This document shows, in pieces, positions 1 to 6,993 of a stretch of 28,751 nucleotides of DNA (position 1 is the first letter of the stretch; each line of letters starts with the position of its first letter). A model generated the notes under the pieces. The model made no database searches. It was not told the origin of the DNA and was given only the letters and a program-made list of their open reading frames with translations. This DNA comes from Candidatus Aerophobota bacterium (lineage in GTDB: Bacteria > Aerophobota > Aerophobia > Aerophobales > B3-G15), in contig JACUUP010000010.1 in assembly GCA_014859225.1 (NCBI GenBank), positions 1-28,751 of the forward strand, written 5' to 3'. The translations under genes and the position numbers were made by a program.

Positions 1-68
1 AAGTGAGCTCCTCCGGCTAAAAGAAGAGAAGCAAGCACAAACAAAGCTTTGAGAAGTTTAGCCTTCAT
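1..68 (-). CDS. N-terminus of a secreted protein (partial)
   Basis: Only the first 22 codons lie in the window; the gene continues past base 1. The start ATG (68..66) has a near-perfect Shine-Dalgarno on the minus strand (GGAGGTGA, plus-strand 74-81) with a 5-base gap, so the start is well supported. The visible peptide begins MKAKLLKALFVLASLLLAGG: a short lysine-rich n-region and a hydrophobic run, as in a Sec signal peptide. The mature protein is outside the window and its function is unknown. It lies downstream of the AbrB-like gene on the same strand, but the 87-base gap and strong own RBS do not argue for coupling. Confidence 0.65.
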   Translation of the reverse strand, partial: MKAKLLKALFVLASLLLAGGAH

Positions 69-155
69 CTATATCACCTCCTCGTTTGAGATTTTTAAAT
101 TCAAGCACAGCCTCCTGAGAGTTTTTCAATGTTCATCTTTTTTAACTATTATATA

Positions 156-305
156 TTATTTATCAATGATAACTTTAGGAGTCAGAACTATCTTGTTATT
201 CTCTATCTCAACATCCAGATAATCGCCTTCTTTGACCCCTAATATTTTGCGAATCTTGCTGGGAATTGTAATTTGTGCCTTTTTTCTAACCTGGATAAGT
301 GGCAT
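156..305 (-). CDS. SpoVT/AbrB-type DNA-binding protein (49 aa, orphan)
   Basis: This 49-residue ORF starts at ATG 305 after GGGAG-type SD sequence. It reads MPLIQVRKKAQITIPSKIRK followed by ILGVKEGDYLDVEIENN and a short tail. The pattern V-x-x-K-x-Q-I-T-I-P-x-x-I-R, then L-G-V-x-x-G-D-x-L-x-V, is the swapped-hairpin AbrB fold found in SpoVT/AbrB/MazE proteins. These bind DNA as dimers and often autoregulate. The protein is essentially the domain alone and lacks the C-terminal extension that AbrB-fold antitoxins use to bind a MazF or PIN toxin. No toxin gene follows. It could be a stand-alone regulator or an antitoxin that lost its partner. Confidence 0.75.
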   Translation of the reverse strand: MPLIQVRKKAQITIPSKIRKILGVKEGDYLDVEIENNKIVLTPKVIIDK

Positions 306-362
306 AAAGTTTTCTCCCTTAAATGGGGATTACATTGCATTGTTAGAAGTTCTTACTTTCTT

Positions 363-391
363 AACATAGCAATACCACAAAATTTTGTCAA
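363..391 (-). promoter_or_regulatory. Putative sigma-70 promoter of the AbrB-like gene
   Basis: On the minus strand TTGACA (391..386) is followed after exactly 17 bases by TATGTT (368..363). The predicted transcript would start near 356, about 50 bases before the AbrB-like ATG at 305. The -35 is perfect and the -10 matches four of six positions. Prediction only. Confidence 0.45.
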
Positions 392-468
392 CCAACTCGT
401 GTTGAATGCACCGGGATGGGTGCGGCTACATTTTGACATCTCTTTAACTTTTTATATTCTATAGCACA

Positions 469-488
469 ACATGACAGGCGGGACGCCT
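469..488. repeat. 20-bp repeat, left copy (palindromic core)
   Basis: ACATGACAGGCGGGACGCCT occurs here and again, identically, at 2208-2227. This copy then diverges (ACCCC), so only a 5-bp stem AGGCG/CGCCT remains. The two copies are direct repeats on either side of the abiE pair and the DUF2442 remnant. Confidence 0.7.
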
Positions 489-504
489 ACCCCAGGATGT
501 AATC

Positions 505-530
505 AAAAAGGGGACGGACACCATTTTTGC
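505..530. repeat. Dispersed GGGGAC-type repeat fragment
   Basis: AAAAAGGGGAC (505-515) followed by GGACACCATTTTTGC. The first 11 bases are shared with the two longer copies at 25394 and 26315; the remainder differs. Short elements of this look are often scattered beside IS200-like or REP-associated transposases in environmental genomes, but no transposase is present here, so that link is only a suggestion. Confidence 0.4.
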
Positions 531-545
531 TTTCCAAAAAGAAAA

Positions 546-1127
546 TCATCCCGAGCCTAATTGATGAAGATAAGAATCAATTTTAATCCCCATTTTTTCA
601 GCATAAAATTTTATTTTCGCAGAATTCACTTCGTTTAAATTTATTTCAGAAAGATCAAGTTGAATGTGTCTCCCTTTATTAAGATAGAGATAGTCTAATA
701 GTGCTTTCTCAGGTTCAGCAATAAAATAACCTCCTTTGTCAACGAATCCCCAAAAAAAGCCTTTTTTAATCTGTCGGTATTCAATGGTTCCAAAAGAAGT
801 ATTAAATTTACGAGGAGGTTGAGTGCTAACGCAGGTTAAGACATAAGGGACCTGATTTAAAATTCCCCAGAAATATAAGGCTGATTCCAAAGAGATATAA
901 CTGGGTTGATAGATTTGATTAGAGATTTCTTCCAATGTAGGCGTATTAAATGGATTAGCATAAAACTCACGACAAATTCTCTTGATAACTTTTTTGGCAT
1001 TTAGTCTACTCAGGTTAACCCTCAGGGAGTGGCTCCTCATGCCCGTGAGTAGCCTTAGATGATTGATATGGAAGATGTTGATATCATTGTGTTCTTTAAA
1101 CAAGCTTAGCCACTGTTCAGTTTTCAT
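546..1127 (-). CDS. AbiEi-family antitoxin / transcriptional regulator
   Basis: A 193-residue protein. The N-terminal ~60 residues look like a winged helix-turn-helix, as in AbiEi antitoxins. The C-terminal part carries the family pattern YISLESALYFWG (about 77-88), then V-x-T-C-V-S-T-Q-P-P-R-K-F and an AEPEKALLDYLYL block (about 138-150). AbiEi proteins repress their own operon and oppose the nucleotidyltransferase toxin AbiEii; the pair is classed as type IV toxin-antitoxin. The ATG overlaps the upstream abiEii stop in an ATGA junction (1124-1127), so translation is probably coupled. The order toxin-then-antitoxin is reversed from the usual abiEi-abiEii. Family assignment is from remembered motifs. 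Confidence 0.8.
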   Translation of the reverse strand: MKTEQWLSLFKEHNDINIFHINHLRLLTGMRSHSLRVNLSRLNAKKVIKRICREFYANPFNTPTLEEISNQIYQPSYISLESALYFWGILNQVPYVLTCVSTQPPRKFNTSFGTIEYRQIKKGFFWGFVDKGGYFIAEPEKALLDYLYLNKGRHIQLDLSEINLNEVNSAKIKFYAEKMGIKIDSYLHQLGSG

Positions 1128-1966
1128 CTTTTCTTAAATTCCTTGAATAACTTGCTTAAGATATTTAGTTCCTCTTTGCAGATATCGGGATATTTATCTT
1201 TAAATAGATTTCGATAAGCCAAAGGCAGAAATTTGTCCATCTCTTCTCTTATAATAGCTGTTCCATTCTTCTTCAAAAGAATGAGATTTTCCTGGAATTT
1301 AAGCATAAATTTTTCCTTAGTTAAGCGGTAATCAGAGATTTTCTGCTCAAGCATTCTTTTAACATCCTCATTTACGGGAACCTGTAAAGTATTCAGGATA
1401 AAATAGATGTCCCAAAGGTCTCTTCCTTTCAGATAATTTCTCGAGGCAAAGGCAAGAAATTTATCACTCAGAATCTCCTGGGGTCTCTCAACTGCAATAC
1501 CCGGGCTTAAAGGAATATCTTCTACTTTCAAAATCATAGTTTGGGCAGAATAGGAAGGAACGTGTGCAATTTCAATGAGAGTTTTATCTTTGGCTCTTAA
1601 AAATTCTACTTCAAGGGTGAGACTGAACCTCGTAAAATTAGAGGTATTTTTCTGAACCTCAAGCTGAGGATTTTTGACTAATGGAATTAACCTGTCAATG
1701 TAAGAGGAAAGTGGTTGTAAGCTCTTAATCAATTGAGAGAAGAAATGGGCATCTTTTTTTCTTAAGACGAAATCCAAATCTTCAGAGTACCTTACTCCCT
1801 TATAGACAAATCTAAGAGCGGTGCCGCCTTGAAATACCAAATGAGAAAAAAAACCTTTTCTAAAGAGATATTCCAGGATGACCAAATGCACATATTCCTT
1901 AAAGACCAGACGTGCACTTACTCCCTGGATTTCTGTTTTTTGTTTAATTTTTTCTGCAGTAATCAT
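1124..1966 (-). CDS. AbiEii-family nucleotidyltransferase toxin
   Basis: A 280-residue protein with the AbiEii/AbiGii nucleotidyltransferase signature: FQGGTALRFVY (45-55), then RYSEDLDF (59-66), where the two acidic residues of DLD should bind metal. The downstream conserved blocks LSDKFLAFASR (166-176, with K169) and GRDLWDIYFI (181-190) also match the family. Characterised AbiEii-type toxins transfer nucleotides, in some cases onto tRNA ends. The ATG at 1966 sits only seven bases below a good -10 hexamer and no SD is visible, so the mRNA is predicted to be leaderless. Length and motifs are complete and nothing suggests decay. It is the first gene of a two-gene operon with the AbiEi-like gene. 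Confidence 0.85.
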   Translation of the reverse strand: MITAEKIKQKTEIQGVSARLVFKEYVHLVILEYLFRKGFFSHLVFQGGTALRFVYKGVRYSEDLDFVLRKKDAHFFSQLIKSLQPLSSYIDRLIPLVKNPQLEVQKNTSNFTRFSLTLEVEFLRAKDKTLIEIAHVPSYSAQTMILKVEDIPLSPGIAVERPQEILSDKFLAFASRNYLKGRDLWDIYFILNTLQVPVNEDVKRMLEQKISDYRLTKEKFMLKFQENLILLKKNGTAIIREEMDKFLPLAYRNLFKDKYPDICKEELNILSKLFKEFKKR

Positions 1967-1973
1967 ACTTTAG

Positions 1974-2002
1974 AAAATATACACATTTGTGTATTTTGTC
2001 AA
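1974..2002 (-). promoter_or_regulatory. abiE promoter with palindromic operator in the spacer
   Basis: On the minus strand TTGACA (2002..1997) and TATTTT (1979..1974) are separated by exactly 17 bases. The 16-bp perfect palindrome ATACACAAATGTGTAT (1979-1994) fills most of the spacer, where a bound repressor would block RNA polymerase. AbiEi proteins are known autorepressors that bind inverted repeats, so this is the likely AbiEi operator. The predicted transcription start is at or one base before the abiEii ATG (1966). Confidence 0.6.
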
Positions 2003-2184
2003 GTACAGGTAACCCAACTTATTTATCTGATGGAAGAATTATAAGTGTACCTATTGAATGGTTTCCTAAACTAAGAGATGCTTCAGAAAAACAGAGGAAT
2101 AATTGGCATCTAATTGGGGGAGGCATTGGCATTCACTGGGAAGATATTGATGAGGATGTATCTGTTGCGGGTTTATTGCAATGA
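1987..2184 (+). pseudogene. 5'-truncated DUF2442-family gene
   Basis: From about 2020 the plus strand encodes YLSDGRIISVPIEWF, then a block with NNWHLIGGGIGIHWEDIDED, ending SVAGLLQ. This matches the conserved core of DUF2442 proteins (DGR-x-ISVP, NW-x-LIGGG-x-GIHW, DEDxSVxGLL). The normal N-terminal ~25 residues are absent: upstream sequence is the abiE promoter and operator, in a different context. The only start in frame is a TTG at 1987 inside the palindrome with no RBS. DUF2442 proteins are commonly paired with a DUF4160 RelE-like partner; none is here. Most likely a remnant cut by arrival of the abiE cassette. Confidence 0.65.
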
Positions 2185-2207
2185 TGAATGAGAAAAACCT
2201 CTGGCAT

Positions 2208-2230
2208 ACATGACAGGCGGGACGCCTGTC
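2208..2230. repeat. 20-bp repeat, right copy, with full 8-bp hairpin
   Basis: Second copy of the 20-bp repeat (2208-2227, identical to 469-488). Here the palindrome is complete: GACAGGCG (2212-2219), loop GGA, CGCCTGTC (2223-2230), a perfect 8-bp G+C-rich stem. It starts 23 bases after the DUF2442 remnant stop. Not followed by a T-run on either strand, so a simple intrinsic terminator is unlikely. Confidence 0.7.
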
Positions 2231-2267
2231 CTACTCCTCTAACCTTTTCACCCCCACCTTCCTCTAT

Positions 2268-2444
2268 TCACTTATTTATTTGTGATATCTTCCTTAATAG
2301 CTCATTGAACAAAATTTGCACTGTTAATTTTCTTGCCCAATCTTTAAGATAATCTATATCCAGGTTTTGCTGAATCTCTAAAATCCCCAAAGCATCATCA
2401 AGATGCTTTTCTATCTCTGATTCTTTGAACCATATAAGGAATAT
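2268..2444 (-). pseudogene. C-terminal fragment of a nucleotidyltransferase-like protein
   Basis: The minus strand encodes 58 residues with no plausible start, opened by an in-frame stop (TGA) immediately upstream. The readable part includes WFKESEIEKHLDDALGIL, then LDIDYLKDWARKL and an amphipathic tail. The pattern W-x-x-S-D/E-x-x-K-H-L-x-D, followed by L-D-x-x-Y-L-x-x-W-A-x-x-L, resembles the C-terminus of small stand-alone nucleotidyltransferases. The catalytic N-terminal two thirds, including any GS and DxD motifs, are missing. Decayed gene; the family call is from remembered pattern only. Confidence 0.45.
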
Positions 2445-2458
2445 TCAGTTAAGTTAGC

Positions 2459-2650
2459 TTACCTGTCACCTTTAACAATAAATCTTCCTGTATCATAACC
2501 GAATCTTTCAAATATTCTCTTTTTCATTTCTTCATCTGTAATACCTGGGTCTAACTCCATTATATTCTGTTTGCATAAATTGAGTGCCATTTCGTAAAGC
2601 TGGAATGCAATCTTGAGCCTATTTTCTAAAAGAAAAGATTTTGTCCAATG
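2459..2650 (-). pseudogene. Remnant of a small helical protein overlapping the 3' end of the mutase gene
   Basis: The minus strand is open from about 2650 to a TAA at 2459 and reads LLENRLKIAFQLYEMALNL, then an acidic stretch (ELDPGITDEEMKKRIFERFG) and a short end. This resembles the conserved core of small proteins often encoded next to nucleotidyltransferases. There is no start before the core: the frame enters from within the mutase coding region, so the gene lacks its 5' end. A short version could start at ATG 2590 (43 residues) but has no clear RBS. With the downstream fragment at 2268-2444 it looks like one collapsed two-gene module. Confidence 0.45.
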
Positions 2651-3974
2651 CTAAGCGGGAAAGATTCTCTGCAGTTTTCTTATCCTTTGCCTCAGCTATT
2701 ACTCTTAGCACCGGCTCTGTTCCCGATGCTCTTATGTGAATCCATCCCTCGGGAAGCAAAATTTTAACACCATCGGTAAAATCCAGCTCATGGGAAGAAA
2801 AATCACTTCTTAAACTTTGCTTTAGTTTTTCAAAATCAACTCTTAGGTTTTTTATTTTTTGCTTTAACATGTAGTAACGGGGAAGGCTATCAACAAGAGA
2901 AGATAATGAAATATTTTCATTTGCAAGATGATTTAAGATAAGAGCAGCTGCCATAATCCCGTCTCTTGCATAATTTAAGGGTGGGAAAATAACTCCTCCG
3001 TTACCTTCTCCTCCAATTACTGCTCCTTTCTCCCGCATGCACCTTGAAACATGGATATCTCCCACGGGAGTTCTTTTAACCGGGCAGCTAAATTTAGCGG
3101 CAATATCATCTATGGCTCGGGAAGTGGATACATTGGTTACTACCAGACCTTTTTTGTTTTGCAGGACGAAATTGCAGGCGAGCATTAGTGTATATTCCTC
3201 AGAGAGAGCCTCACCTCTCTCTGAAACAAGCGCCAATCTATCAGCATCAGCGTCTTGGGCAAAACCAATATCTGCCCCAACCTCCTTAACTATCCTGCTT
3301 AAATCCTGGAGATTATGCGGGACAGGTTCAGGAAGATGGGCAAAATTACCTTTTGCTTCGCAGTTAAGTTTTACCACTTCACAACCAAGCTTCTCTAAAA
3401 GTAGGGGGGTGGCAAAAGCTCCTGCTCCGTTGCAAGCATCCACAACAACCTTGAAACGTTTAACTTTTATCTTCTCACAATCTACAAGCTGTATAACTTT
3501 CTTAATATGACGGGGGATGGCAGAGTTATCCTTTGAAAGTTTACCCAGCCTATCCCAGGGAGAAAGCTTCACAGTATCTTCTCTGTAAATATCAATTAAG
3601 TTTTTTCCTTCTTCGGGAAAAAGAAAAAGTCCATCACCTCGCACAAATTTTAAGGCATTCCACTCGGGGGGATTATGGCTTCCCGTGATAACTATTCCTC
3701 CATTTGCTCCCATTTCCTTAATCATTAACTGCAAAGATGGAGTGGGACAAATTCCAAGGTCAACAACATTGCATCCAACAGATAAAAGGGCGCTGAAAAC
3801 AGCGTATTTAAACATATCATTTGAAGTTCGGGTATCATAACCAACCAAAATCTTTTCCCCCATCATTTTTCCAAAAGCACAGGCAAGCTTTGCCACTATA
3901 TCAGGACTCAACCCTTTTCCCACTACTCCTCTAACACCTGAGGGACTGATAATGAGGGTGGAATCAGTCTTCAA
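2619..3974 (-). CDS. glmM: Phosphohexomutase, phosphoglucosamine mutase type
   Basis: A 451-residue alpha-D-phosphohexomutase. It shows all four landmarks: the phosphoserine loop TGSHNP (97-102, Ser99), the metal loop DADADR (241-246), the sugar loop GEGNGG (322-327) and the phosphate-binding RASGTEP (415-421). GlmM converts glucosamine-6-phosphate to glucosamine-1-phosphate for UDP-GlcNAc, peptidoglycan and lipid A. The GEGNGG sugar loop resembles archaeal-type GlmM rather than the GEQSGH of enterobacterial GlmM, so activity on mannose or glucose phosphates cannot be excluded. The ATG overlaps the last 11 bases of rnc, so it is probably the last gene of the large minus-strand array. Its 3' end abuts a decayed gene fragment. 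Confidence 0.85.
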   Translation of the reverse strand: MKTDSTLIISPSGVRGVVGKGLSPDIVAKLACAFGKMMGEKILVGYDTRTSNDMFKYAVFSALLSVGCNVVDLGICPTPSLQLMIKEMGANGGIVITGSHNPPEWNALKFVRGDGLFLFPEEGKNLIDIYREDTVKLSPWDRLGKLSKDNSAIPRHIKKVIQLVDCEKIKVKRFKVVVDACNGAGAFATPLLLEKLGCEVVKLNCEAKGNFAHLPEPVPHNLQDLSRIVKEVGADIGFAQDADADRLALVSERGEALSEEYTLMLACNFVLQNKKGLVVTNVSTSRAIDDIAAKFSCPVKRTPVGDIHVSRCMREKGAVIGGEGNGGVIFPPLNYARDGIMAAALILNHLANENISLSSLVDSLPRYYMLKQKIKNLRVDFEKLKQSLRSDFSSHELDFTDGVKILLPEGWIHIRASGTEPVLRVIAEAKDKKTAENLSRLALDKIFSFRK

Positions 3975-4677
3975 TTTTTTTTTCCTCTGATGTATTTATT
4001 TTTTCCCAGGCTCTTTTAGCCGCTATTTTCTCTGCTTTTTTCTTACTATTCCCCCATCCCTCGCCCAGTATTTTCCCGTTAACCTCTACCCTTACCCTGA
4101 ACATTTTTTTATGGTCAGGGCCCTCTTCCTGCACTAATTGATAGCGGGGTAGTTTTTTATGAGCTGATTGGGAATACTCCTGAAGTAAAGACTTGAAGTC
4201 TTTAGTCTTGCTCAGTAAATTTTCTTCCTTAATAAAAAAGTCCAGGATAAATCTTTTAGCAGCTCTTAGCCCCTGGTCTAAGTAAAGAGCGCCAATTACG
4301 GCTTCATAGGTATCAGCTAAAGTGGCATCCTGAACCCGGAGCTGCTCCTGGTCTTTACCTACTAAAATATAATCACCAAGATTTATCTTTCGAGCATGCT
4401 GGGCTAAGTTCTCCTCCGAAACAACAACACTTCTCATCCAGGATAAACTCCCCTCATCCAAATGGGGGAAGCGACGAAAAAGATAATCAGCAATCGCCAG
4501 TTCCAGAACAGCATCACCCAAAAATTCCATCCTTTCATTATCGGTAGTTTCCTTAGAGTTTGTGCGGGTATAAGATGAATGGGTTAAAGCCTGATTTAGA
4601 AGTTTTGTATCTTTCCACTTTACTCCTATTTTTTCCTGAAAAACCTCTAAGTCTTTATCATGAAGTGAATCTACCAT
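3964..4677 (-). CDS. rnc: Ribonuclease III
   Basis: A 237-residue RNase III, which cuts double-stranded RNA during rRNA and mRNA processing. The catalytic signature NERMEFLGDAVLEL lies at 47-60 (E48, E51 and D55 in the acidic cluster) and the second acidic site ADTYEAVIG at 121-129 (D122, E125). The C-terminal third (from about residue 160) is a dsRNA-binding domain ending in a KKAEKIAAKRAW helix. The gene follows fabF by 23 bases and overlaps glmM by 11. The fabF-rnc adjacency is common in bacteria. The SD is weak: GCAGGG lies about 13 bases before the ATG. Confidence 0.95.
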   Translation of the reverse strand: MVDSLHDKDLEVFQEKIGVKWKDTKLLNQALTHSSYTRTNSKETTDNERMEFLGDAVLELAIADYLFRRFPHLDEGSLSWMRSVVVSEENLAQHARKINLGDYILVGKDQEQLRVQDATLADTYEAVIGALYLDQGLRAAKRFILDFFIKEENLLSKTKDFKSLLQEYSQSAHKKLPRYQLVQEEGPDHKKMFRVRVEVNGKILGEGWGNSKKKAEKIAAKRAWEKINTSEEKKIED

Positions 4678-4700
4678 GAGTTATTATGCCCTGCAAATTT

Positions 4701-5948
4701 TTAAAGTTTATTGAAATTCCGAAGTAATAGCGTTGCATTGTGACCACCAAACCCCATTGCATTGGAGAGGGCAACATTCACCCTCATCTGTCGGGACTCA
4801 TTTGGGACATAGTCAAGGTCACACTCAGGGTCAGGAAACTCATAATTAATGGTAGGGGGGACGACCTGGTTTTGAATGGCAAGAATACAAGCAATAGTTT
4901 CCACACCTCCTGTCGCTCCTAATAAGTGACCCGTCATTGACTTGGTGGAACTTACAGGAATATCATAGGCTCTTTTTCCAAAAAGCTCTTTAATTGCTCT
5001 TGTTTCTATTTTATCATTTAAAGGAGTGGATGTTCCATGAGCATTAATATAATTTACCTCATCCGGGCTAAGCTTAGCATCCTCAAGCACTCTTTCCATT
5101 GCAAATCTGATTCCTTTGCCGTCTTCTACCGGCTGTGTAATGTGATAGGCATCACAACTCATGCCAAAACCTATTATTTCGGCTAATATCCTTGCTCCTC
5201 TTTTTTTTGCTCTCTTAAGCTCCTCAAGAATTATAATACCTGCTCCCTCTCCTATCACAAATCCGTCCCTCTCTCTGTCAAAGGGTCGGGAAGCTTTTTG
5301 TGGTTCATTATTCCTCGTGGATAAAGCTCTCATTGAACAAAAACCTGCAAGTCCGAGAGGCGTAATAGCTGCCTCGGTTCCCCCTGTTACCATCACATCG
5401 GCTTCTCCACGCTGTATTATTTTAAAAGCCTCTCCTATTGCATGATTCCCCGTAGCACAGGCTGTAGAGATGGAAAAATTCGGACCCATAAAACCATACT
5501 TTATGGCAATATAAGCAGAAGCTATATCAGTAATGAGCATAGGAACAAGAAAGGGACTGACTCTCTGAGGCCCTTTCTCTAAAAGAGTTATCTTTTCTCG
5601 TTCAATAGTCTCAAGCCCTCCTACTCCCGAACCAACAAGAACTCCAATCCTTTTAGGGTCTTCCCTGTCAGTATCTATCCCGGCCTCTATAATAGCTTCC
5701 TGCGCAGCAACCATCCCTAACTGAGTGAACCTATCCATCCTCTTTATATCCTTCGGGGAAAGGAAATTTTCCACTCTCAACCCATCCACCTCACCTGCTA
5801 TCTGGGAGCGAAAGGAGGAAGGGTCAAAGCGTGTAATCCTTCTAATGCCACTTTTTCCCGCAAATAGAGCTTCCTGGAAGTTTTTTAAACCTGTGCCTAT
5901 GGGACTTATCACTCCCATACCTGTGACCACAACACATTTTTTATCCAT
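4701..5948 (-). CDS. fabF: Beta-ketoacyl-ACP synthase II
   Basis: A 415-residue condensing enzyme that extends acyl-ACP with malonyl-ACP in fatty-acid synthesis. The Cys-His-His triad is visible: Cys164 in [10 protein letters not shown], His304 in [11 protein letters not shown] and His341 in [15 protein letters not shown], with Lys336. The glycine-rich end GFGGHNATL is also intact. It starts six bases after the acpP stop with no obvious SD, so it probably depends on coupling to acpP translation. Neighbours fabG, acpP and rnc form the familiar fab-rnc order. fabH, fabD and plsX, often part of this cluster, are not in the window. Confidence 0.96.
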   Translation of the reverse strand: MDKKCVVVTGMGVISPIGTGLKNFQEALFAGKSGIRRITRFDPSSFRSQIAGEVDGLRVENFLSPKDIKRMDRFTQLGMVAAQEAIIEAGIDTDREDPKRIGVLVGSGVGGLETIEREKITLLEKGPQRVSPFLVPMLITDIASAYIAIKYGFMGPNFSISTACATGNHAIGEAFKIIQRGEADVMVTGGTEAAITPLGLAGFCSMRALSTRNNEPQKASRPFDRERDGFVIGEGAGIIILEELKRAKKRGARILAEIIGFGMSCDAYHITQPVEDGKGIRFAMERVLEDAKLSPDEVNYINAHGTSTPLNDKIETRAIKELFGKRAYDIPVSSTKSMTGHLLGATGGVETIACILAIQNQVVPPTINYEFPDPECDLDYVPNESRQMRVNVALSNAMGFGGHNATLLLRNFNKL

Positions 5949-5954
5949 TTGCAG

Positions 5955-6200
5955 CTATTTTTTTAAATGTTTTTCTATATAGTCAATAACTTTCTGGACA
6001 TTTGTTAGCTTTTCTGCTTCTTCATCAGATATTTCAATATCAAATTCTTCCTCAAGAGCCATAACGAGCTCTACCGTATCAAGGGAATCGGCTCCTAAGT
6101 CATCCACAAATTTTGCCTCCATGGTTATCTGCGACTCTTCAACACCTAACTGCTCACTTGTTATCTGTTTAACTTTCTTCAAAATTTCATCACTCGTCAT
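5955..6200 (-). CDS. acpP: Acyl carrier protein
   Basis: An 81-residue acidic four-helix protein that carries the growing acyl chain on 4'-phosphopantetheine. The attachment motif [18 protein letters not shown] is present, with Ser39 as the modified residue. A strong SD (AAGGAGG) precedes the ATG at 6200. It sits between fabG and fabF, as in most bacteria, and its strong RBS fits the high protein demand relative to its neighbours. Confidence 0.97.
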   Translation of the reverse strand: MTSDEILKKVKQITSEQLGVEESQITMEAKFVDDLGADSLDTVELVMALEEEFDIEISDEEAEKLTNVQKVIDYIEKHLKK

Positions 6201-6249
6201 TCTTAATTCCTCCTTATTTCCAGTGGTTCAAATTTTTCAAAATAAAATT

Positions 6250-6993
6250 TTACATACTCAAGCCACCGTCAATTCTAATAACCTCGCCGGTAATGTAAGA
6301 AGCTTCATCTGAGCAAAGATATCCAATGAGAGAGGCAACTTCCCTGGGGCTACCAACCCTACCCAGGGGAATTTGAGAAATGAACTTTTTTGCTTTCTCT
6401 TTTTCCATTAGTTTCTCAGTCATCCCGGTTTGAATAAAACCCGGTGCCACTGCGTTTACCGTAATTTTTCTTGCAGCGAACTCCCGGGCGCAGGACTTTG
6501 TTAGCCCAATAATCCCCGCTTTAGATGCAGCATAGTTTGCCTGTCCTGCATTTCCCCGCAGTCCAATTATTGAGGAAATATTGACAATCCTTCCGTTTTT
6601 TCTTCTTAGCATGAAAGGGGAAACTGCCTTTATACAGTTAAAGACACCTTTAAGATTTATTTGAATTACGCTGTCCCACTCCTCCTCTCTCATTCTTAAA
6701 ATAAGCTTATCACGGGTGATGCCAGCATTGTTGACCAATATATCAATGTGGGAAAATTTGTCAATCACTTTACTTACCGCTTCTTTAACCAAGGTAAGTT
6801 CACTCACATCTACCTTAAAAAAAAGGAGAGCATCCTCATACATTTCTGTTAACTTCGCTATCTGTGGTGTAGGCTCCTGCACAACATCAAATATAGCTAC
6901 TTTAGCACCTATTTTAAGAAACATCTGGCATACAGCCATACCAATTCCCTGAGCACCTCCCGTAACTACAGCCACCTTGCTATTTAACTGCAT
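6250..6993 (-). CDS. fabG: 3-oxoacyl-ACP reductase
   Basis: A 247-residue short-chain dehydrogenase, the NADPH-dependent reducing step of fatty-acid elongation. Motifs: cofactor loop TGGAQGIG (11-18), NNAG (88-91), and the catalytic Ser140/141, Tyr154 and Lys158 in NISS and YAASK. The C-terminal block ends in YITGEVIRIDGGLSM, typical of FabG. The ATG overlaps the end of the upstream pseudouridine-synthase gene by 14 bases and has a GGAGAGAG-type SD. The position before acpP supports FabG over other short-chain dehydrogenases. Confidence 0.95.
   Translation of the reverse strand: MQLNSKVAVVTGGAQGIGMAVCQMFLKIGAKVAIFDVVQEPTPQIAKLTEMYEDALLFFKVDVSELTLVKEAVSKVIDKFSHIDILVNNAGITRDKLILRMREEEWDSVIQINLKGVFNCIKAVSPFMLRRKNGRIVNISSIIGLRGNAGQANYAASKAGIIGLTKSCAREFAARKITVNAVAPGFIQTGMTEKLMEKEKAKKFISQIPLGRVGSPREVASLIGYLCSDEASYITGEVIRIDGGLSM

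Noticed and set aside
434-460. Plus-strand TTGACA (434) with AT-rich sequence as a promoter
   Set aside because: No well-spaced -10 and no plus-strand gene downstream.
273-464. 63-residue plus-strand ORF near the AbrB-like gene
   Set aside because: It is antisense to the AbrB gene start and its promoter, has no RBS and no recognisable sequence.
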